Notes under the pieces: generated by a model
The model's input: only the letters and a program-made list of their open reading frames with translations
Database searches by the model: none
What the model was told of the DNA's origin: nothing
Source: an uncultured Schlesneria sp.
GTDB taxonomy: Bacteria > Planctomycetota > Planctomycetia > Planctomycetales > Planctomycetaceae
Direction of reading: 5' to 3'
NCBI GenBank assembly: GCA_903904835.1
Contig: CAIVEI010000048.1
Coordinates: 1-64,000 of the forward strand
DNA length: 64,000 nucleotides
Part shown: positions 39,616-49,153 of the stretch, in pieces
Numbering within the stretch: position 1 is the first letter of the stretch
Layout of the letters: every line of letters starts with the position of its first letter
Made by a program: the position numbers and the translations under genes

Positions 39616-41274
39616 ATGCCACCTCAGATTGTTTTGCCGAAACGACGTTATCTCGTTCGCTTTAACCCCAAACGAGTTCCGCATTTATTCACAGATGTCT
39701 TGGTAATCGGTGCTGGAATAACCGGCATTCGAGCCGCGCTAGCCATTGATCCCAAACTGAACGTAGTCCTTGCAACGAAGGACCGGCTTAAAGAATCGAA
39801 TAGTGCGTATGCTCAAGGGGGCATTGCAGGTGTCTTCGATCCGGTTGACGACTTCGCGAATCACGTCGCAGACACTTTGGCGGCGGGGAAGGGCCTTTGC
39901 ACTCAAGCCATTGTCGACACTGTTGTCCGAGAAGCTCCCTCGCGAATTCGCGAATTAGTCTCGATGGGGGCGCATTTTGATCAAGCGGATGGCGAAATTG
40001 CTTTGACTCAGGAAGGTGGGCATAGCCATCGACGTGTTGTTCATGCTCTTGGAGACGCGACGGGAAAAGAGGTGATGCGGGCTTTGATCGAACAAATTCG
40101 CAGTGCAACGCAAGTCGACATTTGGGAAAACACTTTTACAATTGATCTGCTGACACACAGCGGCGAGTGTCGCGGAGCGCTTGTTTGGAATGCGAGTCAC
40201 GGTAAGACATTCGTCTGGGCTAAACAAACGATTCTTGCTACAGGTGGCGCTGGCAGGCTTTATCGAGAAACAACCAATCCCGAAATTGCGACGGCTGACG
40301 GTCACGCGATGGCCTTTCGTGCCGGATGTGAATTGCGTGATATGGAGTTCATGCAGTTTCATCCGACAGTGCTTTATATCGCAGGTTCCTCTCGCCACTT
40401 AATTTCTGAGGCCGCGCGAGGTGAAGGCGGAATTCTGCGAGATTGCACAGGCCATCGCTTCATGCCGGACTATGATCCTGCCGCCGAACTCGCCCCGCGT
40501 GATATTGTCAGCCGATCAATCACACGTCAAATGGAGAAGACACGTCACCACTGTGTCTATCTCGATTTGACGCACCTGCCAAAGTCACTCGTTCTCGAAC
40601 GATTTCCGCATATTCGACAAGTCTGTACGCAGTTCGGTCTCGACTTGTTGCGAGACCAGATCCCTGTTCGTCCTGGTGCCCATTATATGATCGGTGGAAT
40701 AACCGTGGACGACGAGGCAAGAACCTCGTTGCCGCGCTTGTGGGCCGCTGGGGAAGTGACATCCACGGGACTGCACGGCGCGAACCGACTTGCCAGTAAC
40801 AGTCTTCTGGAAGGTTTGGTCTTTGGTCTTCGTGCGGGGATCAATGCCTCAGCCGCAGCATCTGGAGAGACAGACCAGTTTACCGCGCTCGCACTGAAAA
40901 CTGATCCTAAGCAACTTTTGCCAACTGAGGGGACGTTCGCCGAAAGTGACGAGCCACTTGAATCGTCGACGCTAAAGCTCGACGACTTGTTGAATTCGCT
41001 CAACAGTGAAATGTGGCGAAACGTCGGAATTGAACGGAACGCCAGCGATTTGGAGTCGGCGCTTCGTCAAGTTGAGTTCTGGGATCGATACGTCGGACCA
41101 CACGAGTTTGCAATCACCAAGGGTTGGGAATTGCAAAATCTACTGCTGGTGGCCCGCTTAATGATCGTTTCTGCGCTGACACGAAAGGAAAGTCGCGGCA
41201 CGCACTACCGCAGCGATTTCCCGGATACTGACCCGAACCAGGCCGAGCACATTCGACTTTTGGCTCAGCCGTAA
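39616..41274 (+). CDS. nadB: L-aspartate oxidase
   Basis: A 552-residue FAD enzyme that oxidises L-aspartate to iminoaspartate for NAD synthesis. The FAD loop is DVLVIGAGITGIRAALA (residues 27-43). SNSAYAQGGIAGV is the NadB signature, and GHSHRRVVHALGDATG, TGGAGRLYRETTNPEIATADGHAMA and EFMQFHPT follow. HGANRLASNSLLEGLVFG is in the second FAD region, and RGTHYRSDFP supplies the late His/Arg pair. An N-terminal extension of about 25 residues precedes the FAD loop. NadA and NadC are not in this window. Confidence 0.95.
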   Translation: MPPQIVLPKRRYLVRFNPKRVPHLFTDVLVIGAGITGIRAALAIDPKLNVVLATKDRLKESNSAYAQGGIAGVFDPVDDFANHVADTLAAGKGLCTQAIVDTVVREAPSRIRELVSMGAHFDQADGEIALTQEGGHSHRRVVHALGDATGKEVMRALIEQIRSATQVDIWENTFTIDLLTHSGECRGALVWNASHGKTFVWAKQTILATGGAGRLYRETTNPEIATADGHAMAFRAGCELRDMEFMQFHPTVLYIAGSSRHLISEAARGEGGILRDCTGHRFMPDYDPAAELAPRDIVSRSITRQMEKTRHHCVYLDLTHLPKSLVLERFPHIRQVCTQFGLDLLRDQIPVRPGAHYMIGGITVDDEARTSLPRLWAAGEVTSTGLHGANRLASNSLLEGLVFGLRAGINASAAASGETDQFTALALKTDPKQLLPTEGTFAESDEPLESSTLKLDDLLNSLNSEMWRNVGIERNASDLESALRQVEFWDRYVGPHEFAITKGWELQNLLLVARLMIVSALTRKESRGTHYRSDFPDTDPNQAEHIRLLAQP

Positions 41275-41310
41275 TGCGACAGTCTCAATTGCCAGCCGCG
41301 AGACGTTGAA

Positions 41311-41670
41311 TCAGCTCCAAAAGTTTTCGCCATGCCAGTTCATCGGGGGCTGAGTTTGCACTTCCACGTCACCATTGACTTGCATTTGGCAGGCCAGGCG
41401 AAGGTTTGTTTCGTTCCCCAACCGCGCAAAGAACGTCAGGGGATGGGCGGTCATCGAGACTTTTTCAAATAAGCTTTGGTTCGAGATGTTTTCAAGTCCC
41501 TTCTTCACCATCACTTTGCAACTGGTACAAAGTCCAAACCCCATGCAATTCACATAGTTGTGAGGGGTGGGGTATAGCTGGACGCCAGCTTTAATCGCTT
41601 CGCGTCGCAGGTTCGATCCCGCTGGAACTTCGATCGTCTTTTTCTCGTTAACAAAAGTCACTGTCGGCAT
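41311..41670 (-). CDS. 2Fe-2S ferredoxin
   Basis: A 119-residue plant-type [2Fe-2S] ferredoxin carrying electrons between redox proteins. The cluster ligands are C42, C48, C51 and C94 in the pattern C-x5-C-x2-C...C (NCMGFGLCTSCK and LACQMQV). The C-terminus (PPMNWHGENFWS) is short and polar. It faces nadB tail to tail with a 36-bp gap. Its partner is not evident; a second 2Fe-2S protein of BFD type lies 6 kb away. Confidence 0.9.
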   Translation of the reverse strand: MPTVTFVNEKKTIEVPAGSNLRREAIKAGVQLYPTPHNYVNCMGFGLCTSCKVMVKKGLENISNQSLFEKVSMTAHPLTFFARLGNETNLRLACQMQVNGDVEVQTQPPMNWHGENFWS

Positions 41671-41809
41671 GTTGGATGCTCTTCCAAAAGCAATATGGTC
41701 ACGAACAGATTGGCACCTCGCTTATAATATTCTCGACATCAAGTTGAACGCAATGTTCGCAGACGGGTCTGACCGTTTTGATCGACCGAAAACTTAGGGT
41801 TTCAGAAAT

Positions 41810-41841
41810 CGTCCGCAAGCGACTTTGACCGCTTGCGGACG
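41810..41841. promoter_or_regulatory. 12-bp inverted repeat in divergent promoter region
   Basis: CGTCCGCAAGCG (41810-41821) and CGCTTGCGGACG (41830-41841) form a perfect stem with an 8-nt loop. The gap lies between the divergent starts of the ferredoxin gene and a small membrane-protein gene, so the repeat is more likely an operator or attenuator than a terminator. Confidence 0.4.
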
Positions 41842-41920
41842 TGCAGAACGAATGATCTGCCGCTACGATTCTGACGCGTTTACTGTCAAACATCACAACA
41901 GTCACTGAGATTACACAAAT

Positions 41921-42430
41921 ATGAAAAGCAACTTGCCGGTTATTTTTGCCTTGTTGACCGGATTATGCTGGGGTAGTTACGGACCCGTCCTCGGTCAAGC
42001 CCGGGCCTTTGAGAAAAGTCCATTCAAACCGTATGTCATGATCGGTATCGCCTATTTGATTTGGGGAATCATTGGTGGATTGATCGGGATGGTCGCCAAA
42101 GGAGACAGCTTCAGTTTTACGAAAAATGGCACAATCTGGGGGTTCGCAGCAGGAACTCTCGGCGCATGGGGAGCGTTAACTCTGACGCTGGCCATGTTTA
42201 CCGGGGGAACGGCCATGCCTCAAGTCGTGATGCCGATCGTTTTTGGAACCGCCGTGACCGTCAGCGCGATTATTGCTGTACTCACAACGAAGACCCAAGC
42301 TGATCCGCGGCTTTGGCTTGGGATTATCGGCATGGGGATCTGCATCGTCACCGTGGCGTATTATACACCCCACCCGGTTCCTCATGGGGCAAAACCGTCT
42401 GAACCACCGGCAGTAAAAGATCCCGCTTAA
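41921..42430 (+). CDS. Small DMT/EamA-like membrane protein
   Basis: A 169-residue integral membrane protein with about five spans. The opening NLPVIFALLTGLCWGSYGPVLGQA and the motif around VMPIVFGTAVTVSAIIAVLTTK resemble half of a drug/metabolite transporter (EamA) protein. It is too short for the ten-span form and may dimerise. The C-terminus (HPVPHGAKPSEPPAVKDPA) is polar. Function is unknown. Confidence 0.7.
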   Translation: MKSNLPVIFALLTGLCWGSYGPVLGQARAFEKSPFKPYVMIGIAYLIWGIIGGLIGMVAKGDSFSFTKNGTIWGFAAGTLGAWGALTLTLAMFTGGTAMPQVVMPIVFGTAVTVSAIIAVLTTKTQADPRLWLGIIGMGICIVTVAYYTPHPVPHGAKPSEPPAVKDPA

Positions 42431-42541
42431 CCGCGACGGTTAGACGAGAGGCGATCTTACCTGTTTGGCGTTGAAACCATTGCCGGAGATGCAAGGTATC
42501 GATTTGTAGCCGTCCGCAATTCAAAAACTCAGGAATCAGGC

Positions 42542-43780
42542 ATGACGATCACCTCCAATCGACGCGAATTTCTCAAACAATTTGGCGCGGCGAGTGCGAT
42601 TTCGCTGGCGGCGGCTCCGCCCCATTTCCTGGCGAACGCGGCCGACCTCGCTGCCACAACAACCTCCACTGACCAGCGAGTCCTCGTACTGATACAACTC
42701 GCCGGCGGCAACGACGGCCTCAATTCTCTGGTTCCTTATGGCGATCCTGCTTACTACAAAGCACGTCCAGGGATCGGAATTCCGAAGAATCAGGTGCTAC
42801 GCATCAACGATCACATCGGACTTCATCCACGGTTAACCGGGCTGAAAGAACTTTATGACGAGGGTAATCTCGCGATTGTTCAAGGGGTTGGGTATCCACA
42901 AACCGATCGGTCACATTTCCGTTCAATGGATATCTGGCAATCCGCTCAACCCTCAAACCCCGTACCTCGCGATGGGTGGCTTGGACGGGCACTCGAATGG
43001 GAGTTCGATCGCCAACCCGCACGAGCCGAAGGTCTTTCTCTGGGGACGGATAAACTTCCGTTAGCCTTCGTAAGCGGACGAGTGAGCGTTCCTTCGTTAC
43101 GTCGACTCGAAGATTTTCAACTTGTCGCCGGTCACGGTCCTGAATCTCATCAAAGATTAAAAAGAGAAATACTAAATCGAGTTATTCAATCGCCAGTGCA
43201 GGGCGAGCGAGAACTTGATTTTCTCCGCCGAACGACGGCCACTGCCCTGACGAGTGCCGACCGCCTGAAAAGCATGGCTAACAACTACAAAGCCGCCGTT
43301 AACTATCCTGCCACCGTCTTGGCAAATCGGCTGAAGCTGATCGCACAAATGATCGCTGCGGAATTGCCTGCGAGAATGTTTTTTGTCTCACTGGATGGCT
43401 TTGACACGCACGCACAACAAGAAGGTGGACATGCGGCATTGCTGGCGGAACTTGCAGGAGCAATCCTGGCGTTCCAACGCGACCTCGCCGGACACGGCTT
43501 GGCTGACCGAGTGTTGCTTTCTACGTTTTCGGAATTTGGACGTCGAGTTGCCGAGAATGGAAGTTTGGGAACCGACCACGGTGCAGCCTCGATGCTCTTT
43601 GCATTATCTCCGAATAAAGGGGGGGTGTATGGAACTCATCCCAGCATGACTGATCTGGAAGACGGAGACCTTAAACACACGTCCGACTTCCGCTCAGTGT
43701 ATGCATCGCTACTAAACTGGTTGCAGATTCCCAGTGAGCCCGTTCTGGGTGAGAGATTTGACCCAATTGGGTTTGTTTGA
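42542..43780 (+). CDS. DUF1501 protein, Tat-secreted
   Basis: A 412-residue DUF1501 member with Tat signal NRREFLKQFGAASAISLAAAP. Compared with the protein at 14.4 kb it is shorter and of the other common subtype. Characteristic segments are VLVLIQLAGGNDGLNSLVPYGDPAYY, IGLHPRLTGLKELYDEGNLAIVQGVGYPQTDRSHFRSMDIWQS and LLSTFSEFGRRVAENGSLGTDHGAASMLF. Such genes commonly pair with a DUF1800 gene, which is absent here. The product is probably periplasmic; its activity is unknown. Confidence 0.92.
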   Translation: MTITSNRREFLKQFGAASAISLAAAPPHFLANAADLAATTTSTDQRVLVLIQLAGGNDGLNSLVPYGDPAYYKARPGIGIPKNQVLRINDHIGLHPRLTGLKELYDEGNLAIVQGVGYPQTDRSHFRSMDIWQSAQPSNPVPRDGWLGRALEWEFDRQPARAEGLSLGTDKLPLAFVSGRVSVPSLRRLEDFQLVAGHGPESHQRLKREILNRVIQSPVQGERELDFLRRTTATALTSADRLKSMANNYKAAVNYPATVLANRLKLIAQMIAAELPARMFFVSLDGFDTHAQQEGGHAALLAELAGAILAFQRDLAGHGLADRVLLSTFSEFGRRVAENGSLGTDHGAASMLFALSPNKGGVYGTHPSMTDLEDGDLKHTSDFRSVYASLLNWLQIPSEPVLGERFDPIGFV

Positions 43781-43800
43781 ATTACTGAATCATCAACTCA

Positions 43801-44811
43801 TTAATCCGGCTTGCGAAAAACCACTCCCGCATCCACCTGATGAAACCCCGCTGACTTCAGGACAGCGATTCCCGCTGCGTCAGTTTCGCAGGCGTGCGCT
43901 TCAGCCAATTGAATCATCTGGTCTCGCACACGCCGACATACCTCGTCCAGCAGTAACTGTCCATAACCCTTTCGACGCTGCTGCTCGACAACCTGTAACC
44001 CCGTGATTCCAATCGCGCGCACCTTCCACCCGTTTGAATAAACATCCAATCCGACAACGCAGACTCTGGCGATCAAATTTCCGCCAGCCTTTGGCACCAG
44101 GCCAAGTTGCATGGAATCAAGACGCCCCTGTCGAGTCGACCACCACCAATCTTTCGGTTCGAAGGCCGTGGCGGCAGCCAGCTTGGATTGCCGTTTTGCA
44201 TTCAGTAGTCGAACGCACATGATTTCAGGCCCACCAGGCCCCAATGTCCTTTGGAATACGAGATGTCGTTCGACTTGGGTATACCCAAGTGAAACAAAGA
44301 ACGGGGCTGCTGCAGGGTCAGATTCCAGAAAACCTGCCGGTTCGGAACCGCCATATAAACCGAAATAAAACGGATCTCGTGGGTCTGCACACCCTGCAAA
44401 AATTGTTTCTGCTCCGGCATTGCGGAGATATTCCTCGGCACGACGAATCAATTCGCGGCCAATTCCCTGTCGACGATATTTCGGTTCGACGATGACGGCG
44501 CAGATGATACCTGTCTTTTTGGACAACTGGGATTTTGATTCATCGGCTGCAAATCCCGCATGAACAAATCCGATGACACGTTTGTCATCGGCCGTTGCCA
44601 GAATCATTCCTGCGGGATCGAAGTACGTCTGAGCGATCACGAGGCCATCGAATACGTCGCAACTGATTCCTTGCGCGGCTCCGCGGCCTAATCCTGCTTC
44701 GTTCCAAAGACGCACGACGTGCGGAGGATCGGCGTTTCGAAACTGGCGGTAAGCCACCACGACTGAATTACCTTCGTTTGCAAGAGTAACCCGGTGGCAA
44801 TAAGACACCAA
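43801..44811 (-). CDS. Two-domain GNAT N-acetyltransferase
   Basis: A 336-residue protein with two GNAT domains in tandem. The acetyl-CoA pyrophosphate loops are VEPKYRRQGIGRELIRR in the first half and VVEQQRRKGYGQLLLDE in the second, so both copies look competent to bind acetyl-CoA. The acceptor is not known. It is minus-strand, convergent with the DUF1501 gene and upstream of nothing obvious; the next gene on its strand is transketolase, 65 bp upstream. Confidence 0.88.
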   Translation of the reverse strand: MVSYCHRVTLANEGNSVVVAYRQFRNADPPHVVRLWNEAGLGRGAAQGISCDVFDGLVIAQTYFDPAGMILATADDKRVIGFVHAGFAADESKSQLSKKTGIICAVIVEPKYRRQGIGRELIRRAEEYLRNAGAETIFAGCADPRDPFYFGLYGGSEPAGFLESDPAAAPFFVSLGYTQVERHLVFQRTLGPGGPEIMCVRLLNAKRQSKLAAATAFEPKDWWWSTRQGRLDSMQLGLVPKAGGNLIARVCVVGLDVYSNGWKVRAIGITGLQVVEQQRRKGYGQLLLDEVCRRVRDQMIQLAEAHACETDAAGIAVLKSAGFHQVDAGVVFRKPD

Positions 44812-44876
44812 GCTTTCTCAATTATACAACCGAACCACCGCATAGCGAGTCACGAGATTCATCGATTCATCAACAA

Positions 44877-46943
44877 TCACGACTTCGAATTCGAACTGAT
44901 TTGCTCCAACGCAGCGGCAACGACGTGTTCGACATCGAAGCCGAAATGCTTCTGAAGGTCCTTGTATGGCGCAGAAGCACCGAAGGTTGTCATTCCAATG
45001 ACTCGTCCTGACTCGCCGACATAACGTTCCCAACCAAACGTCGCCCCTTGTTCAACGGCGACTCGGGCTTTCACTTCCGGCGGTAAAACGCTGTTTCTGT
45101 ATTCCAGCGGTTGCTTGCTGAAAATATCCCACGATGGCATCGACACCACTCGGGAGCGAATCCCTTTCGCGACCAGTTTTTCGTGCGCTTCGACGACCAG
45201 ACTGAGTTCACCGCCGGTTCCAATCAGAATGACTTCCGGCTTCCCATCAGCAGCGTCCGCAAGAATATACGCACCATGCGAAACCCCGGCTGCCGACGCA
45301 TACTTGCCGCGATCCAACGTTGGCAGGACTTGTCGTGACAAAACCAGAGCCACAGGATGATGCTTCAACTGCATGATATAGCGATAAGCTTCGACGACTT
45401 CATTCGCGTCGCCTGGACGCAGCACAACCAAGCCGGGCATCGCCCGCAATGAAATCAGGTGTTCGATCGGCTGATGTGTCGGGCCGTCTTCACCGTCTCC
45501 CAATGCGTCATGCGTGAAGACGAAAATCGTCGGAATTTCCATTAAGGCCGACAGCCGGATCGCGGGACGAGCGTAATCGCTGAAAACGAAGAACGTGCCA
45601 CCGAACGGGCGAATCTTCGAAAGCGACAGCCCGTTCATGATCGCTCCCATCGCGTGCTCTCGAACTCCGAAGTGGAAATTTCTCCCTCCTGGGGTCTCTG
45701 CCTGAAAGCTACCGGCATTCGCGAATTTGAGCTGCGTCTTGTTCGACGATCCGAGATCGGCAGATCCTCCGATCAGCCACGGGACGTTCTGTGCCACCAC
45801 GTTCAAAACCTTGCCAGAAGCTTCTCGTCCCGCAACCCCTTTTGGATCGGCTGGAAAAACGGGAAGATCCCGATCCCAACCGGCAGGAAGCTCGCGTTTT
45901 TGCATCTGGTCAATCTGCGTGGCCAGTTCCGGGAATTTGGCACGGTAGGCTGCGAACAGTTCCGTCCAGCTCTTGTGAGCGGCTGCACCACGAGCACCGA
46001 TTCCAGCGTCAAAATGCTCGCGGACACCTTCGGGCACGAGGAATTTCGCGTCTTCGGGCCAGCCGTAAAATTGCTTCGTCAGACGAACTTCCGCTTCGCC
46101 AAGCGGTTCTCCGTGTGCTTCACAGGTGTCCTGGCGGTGGGGTGATCCATAGCCAATATGGCTGTCCAGAATGATCAAAGTAGGTCTGCTCTTGGTCTTG
46201 TGGAAAACCGCAATGGCCTGCTCGATTCGCTCAATGTCGTTGGCATCAACAACCCGCAAGACGTTCCATCCATAACCCACAAATCGGGTCGCAACGTCTT
46301 CCGTGAAGGCAAGGCTGGTATTGCCTTCAATCGTGATGTGGTTGTTGTCAAAGATCCAGCAAAGATTGTCGAGGCCTAAGTGCCCCGCGAGCGATGCTGC
46401 TTCCGAAGCGACCCCTTCCATCAGACAGCCATCGCCGCAAACCGCGTAAACGTTGTAGTCGAAAATGTCAAAACCAGGCCTGTTATACTGGTTCGCCAGC
46501 CACTTTTGAGCGATCGCCATCCCTACGCTGTTGGCAACGCCCTGTCCCAATGGACCTGTCGTCGCTTCAACCCCCGAAACCATGTGATATTCGGGATGTC
46601 CGGCCGCTTTGCTTCCCAGTTGCCGAAAGCGTTTGATGTCGTCGAGCGAAATCGCGGGAGTGCCGTCGGTTTTGCATTCGGAATTCACCTGCTGTGTCCC
46701 GCTCAGATGCAGAACCGACCAGAGCACCATCGACGCATGACCATTCGAAAGGACGAACCGATCGCGATTAGGCCAGTTCGGGGCTTTGGGATCGAATCGC
46801 ATGGTCCGATTCCAAAGCGTATAAACCAGTGGTGCCAGTGCCATCGGCGTTCCGGGATGCCCGGAATTCGCCTGCTGGACTGCATCCATCGACAACGTGC
46901 GGATTGTATTTATCGACAACTGAACTAATTGATCATTGGCCAT
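44877..46943 (-). CDS. tkt: Transketolase
   Basis: A 688-residue thiamine-diphosphate enzyme of the pentose phosphate pathway. MANDQLVQLSINTIRTLSMDAVQQANSGHPGTPMALAPLVY is the usual N-terminus. The ThDP/Mg motif is GDGCLMEGVASEAASLAGHLGLDNLCWIFDNN, and the pyrimidine-domain residues are in DALGDGEDGPTHQPIEHL. The start at 46943 has AAGGGAAAT about eight bases upstream on its strand. The frame is open 25 codons further upstream (MTLKDEV...), including an ATG at 46961. Confidence 0.96.
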   Translation of the reverse strand: MANDQLVQLSINTIRTLSMDAVQQANSGHPGTPMALAPLVYTLWNRTMRFDPKAPNWPNRDRFVLSNGHASMVLWSVLHLSGTQQVNSECKTDGTPAISLDDIKRFRQLGSKAAGHPEYHMVSGVEATTGPLGQGVANSVGMAIAQKWLANQYNRPGFDIFDYNVYAVCGDGCLMEGVASEAASLAGHLGLDNLCWIFDNNHITIEGNTSLAFTEDVATRFVGYGWNVLRVVDANDIERIEQAIAVFHKTKSRPTLIILDSHIGYGSPHRQDTCEAHGEPLGEAEVRLTKQFYGWPEDAKFLVPEGVREHFDAGIGARGAAAHKSWTELFAAYRAKFPELATQIDQMQKRELPAGWDRDLPVFPADPKGVAGREASGKVLNVVAQNVPWLIGGSADLGSSNKTQLKFANAGSFQAETPGGRNFHFGVREHAMGAIMNGLSLSKIRPFGGTFFVFSDYARPAIRLSALMEIPTIFVFTHDALGDGEDGPTHQPIEHLISLRAMPGLVVLRPGDANEVVEAYRYIMQLKHHPVALVLSRQVLPTLDRGKYASAAGVSHGAYILADAADGKPEVILIGTGGELSLVVEAHEKLVAKGIRSRVVSMPSWDIFSKQPLEYRNSVLPPEVKARVAVEQGATFGWERYVGESGRVIGMTTFGASAPYKDLQKHFGFDVEHVVAAALEQISSNSKS

Positions 46944-47186
46944 GTGATTTCCCTTTGCCATTTCGTTCGTCAAAATGCACGCGTACTTTATCGACGAGAC
47001 CTCGTCCTTCAAAGTCACTTTGCCCCGGAAGACATTCTTGCTGTTTGGAATGACTGAAATGAAGACACGACCTGTGTCAAAAAATCTCGAATTTGACGTC
47101 GCAAATCGTTTCAGTCCGTTTCACGATCCCATCAGCACAATATGATTGTTTCAGGCAGATTTGGAAATGAAACGACAGGATTCACG

Positions 47187-47705
47187 ATGCTGATCGGAAT
47201 TTTTGCGGATAGTCATGATCATCTGGACCATATTCGGCGCGCAGTCGACGTCTTCAACGACGCGGGATGTGAACTCGTTGTTTTTGCAGGCGATCTCGTT
47301 TCTTCCTTTGCCGTGCCCCCACTCAGAGAACTGAAATGTAAAGTCATTGCCTGCTTCGGTGATAACGAAGGGAACAAACCTGGTGTCACAGCAGGTATGA
47401 AAATCATTGGCACCATTGGCGAGCCTCCTTTTGGTTTCAAAACTCCCGATGGACGAAAGATTCTTGTGACTCATATGGACCGTTCGTTACGAGACTTAGA
47501 CGGTGATTTCGACGTTGCGATCTACGCACATACTCACAAACCAAGCATCACTCATGATGAAAAAGGCCGATTGTTCATTAACCCGGGAGAAACCAGCGGT
47601 TGGTCACACGGACGTCCATCAGTCGCCATTCTCGATACACGCACCCTGGAAGCCCGAATCGTGCTAATTTCAAAATCCCCTGAGGAAGTTGCGGCAGCAA
47701 ATTGA
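47187..47705 (+). CDS. YfcE/MJ0936-type metallophosphoesterase
   Basis: A 172-residue calcineurin-like phosphodiesterase. Metal-ligand motifs are FADSHDHLDHI, FAGDLVSSF, CFGDNEGN, VTHMD and YAHTHKPS, and NPGETSG ends the fold; this is the MJ0936/YfcE subfamily. The start at 47187 (MLIGIF) has CAGGA about eight bases before; a longer frame starts at 47142. The biological substrate is unknown. Confidence 0.92.
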   Translation: MLIGIFADSHDHLDHIRRAVDVFNDAGCELVVFAGDLVSSFAVPPLRELKCKVIACFGDNEGNKPGVTAGMKIIGTIGEPPFGFKTPDGRKILVTHMDRSLRDLDGDFDVAIYAHTHKPSITHDEKGRLFINPGETSGWSHGRPSVAILDTRTLEARIVLISKSPEEVAAAN

Positions 47706-47710
47706 GTCAT

Positions 47711-48031
47711 TCACTCCGTTGCCTCTTGCTTCGGTATATCCGTCGGCAACGGGATTGCTCCAGCCGCTGGCTTTCCATGCCCGGCTTGAATGTAGGCAGC
47801 GCGTTGCCTGGCATAATCGGCGGGACTCAACATTTCAGCCCCGCTGGCAACTTCACCCTGTGATTCCGCGAAGTAGCGTTTCAAGTAAGAAACACACCAT
47901 CCACATCCTGTTCCAGCTCCACCACATTCGCTGATTTGACTGGCACGTTTCGGTCGATGCACGCGAATGAAATTCAGAATCTTTCGCTTGGAAATATGAA
48001 AGCAGTAGCAAATTGTGTCGTCGGGTTCCAT
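47711..48031 (-). CDS. BFD-type 2Fe-2S protein
   Basis: A protein of about 106 residues with a bacterioferritin-associated-ferredoxin fold: the ligands are the Cys pair in TICYCFHIS and the pair in ECGGAGTGCGWCVSYL. Such proteins donate electrons to bacterioferritin or are modules of larger redox enzymes. A C-terminal tail of ~50 residues (SPADYARQRAAYIQAGHG...) is extra. An alternative start at 48082 adds 17 residues; neither has a clear ribosome binding site. It is convergent with the phosphoesterase gene five bases away and divergent from the SMP-30 gene. Confidence 0.8.
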   Translation of the reverse strand: MEPDDTICYCFHISKRKILNFIRVHRPKRASQISECGGAGTGCGWCVSYLKRYFAESQGEVASGAEMLSPADYARQRAAYIQAGHGKPAAGAIPLPTDIPKQEATE

Positions 48032-48203
48032 CAGCAATCCATCGGAATGAGTTTCGAAAATTTGATTGACGACAGTTCTCATTTCGTGTCAAAGAGAACA
48101 ATCTCTAATGTACTCAACGTTCGTCCGGTTGACGACCATCACATTATCACGGCAGGATATCAGCCGTCATTCAAAATCGATTTGCCCTGAAGGATTGCAG
48201 AAC

Positions 48204-49088
48204 ATGGAAATTCTTGCTCTGGCGATGATACTTTTCAGCCAACCGAACGAAAAATTGTTCATGGCCACGCCACTGACGCAACCCAAACAATTCACGCCGG
48301 GAATTGAAGGACCGCAGTGCGATCGAGCGGGAAATATCTACGCAGTTAATTTTGAGAAACAGCAGACGATCGGCAAAGTTTCGCCCGATGGCAAAGCGGA
48401 AATCTTTGTCACTCTGCCCGGCGAAAGTACTGGAAACGGAATCGTATTCGACCAGCAAGGTCGCATGTACGTTGCGGATTATGTCGGCCATAACGTGCTT
48501 CGGATTGATATGAAGACCCGTAACATCGAAGTCTTCGCCCACCATGACGAGATGAATCAACCTAATGATCTTGCGATCGCCCCTGATGGAACGCTCTACG
48601 CCAGCGATCCGAACTGGGGGAATTCCACTGGCCAATTGTGGAGAATTGACGGTTCCGGAAAGGTTCAACGGATTGCCGAAAAGATGGGGACAACAAATGG
48701 AATTGAAGTCAGCCCTGATGGCAAGACCCTGTACGTTAACGAATCGGCGCAGCGGAATGTCTGGTCTTTCCCGATCAAGGCAGATGGATCACTTGGGGAA
48801 AAGCGGTTGCTGAAGAAATTTCCTGATCACGGGTTTGACGGCATGCGGTGCGATGTTGATGGCAACCTTTACATTACCCGCTACGGAAAAGGGACCGTTG
48901 TCGTTCTGACACCGGATGGAAAAGAACTGCACGAGATCAATGTCCTGGGAAAACAGCCGAGCAATATTTGCTTTGGAGGTCCCGATGGTCGAACCGTCTA
49001 TGTCACTGAAGTTGAACAGACTCGTCTGGTCCAGTTCCGAGTCGACAAACCAGGACTCGCCTGGAAACGCTGGTCGACAGCCAAATGA
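48204..49088 (+). CDS. SMP-30/gluconolactonase-like beta-propeller
   Basis: A 294-residue six-bladed beta-propeller of the SMP-30/gluconolactonase family, lactonases that bind a divalent metal. Blade motifs are IEGPQCDRAGNIYAVNF, GNGIVFDQQGRMYVADYVGHNVLRID, PNDLAIAPDGTLYASDPNW, TNGIEVSPDGKTLYVNES and CDVDGNLYITRYGKG. The N-terminus MEILALAMILFSQ may be a weak signal. The start at 48204 has AAGGA 11 bases upstream. It is followed by a RidA-like gene on the same strand. Confidence 0.9.
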   Translation: MEILALAMILFSQPNEKLFMATPLTQPKQFTPGIEGPQCDRAGNIYAVNFEKQQTIGKVSPDGKAEIFVTLPGESTGNGIVFDQQGRMYVADYVGHNVLRIDMKTRNIEVFAHHDEMNQPNDLAIAPDGTLYASDPNWGNSTGQLWRIDGSGKVQRIAEKMGTTNGIEVSPDGKTLYVNESAQRNVWSFPIKADGSLGEKRLLKKFPDHGFDGMRCDVDGNLYITRYGKGTVVVLTPDGKELHEINVLGKQPSNICFGGPDGRTVYVTEVEQTRLVQFRVDKPGLAWKRWSTAK

Positions 49089-49153
49089 AATGTTCGACAG
49101 ACGTTATCGCGTGTTTTTTGTATCCGAACTTTAAACAGGAATTTTCCAGAATA

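Noticed and set aside
41590-41620. GGTTCGATCCC resembling a tRNA T-arm
   Set aside because: It lies within the ferredoxin coding sequence with no acceptor or anticodon arms around it.
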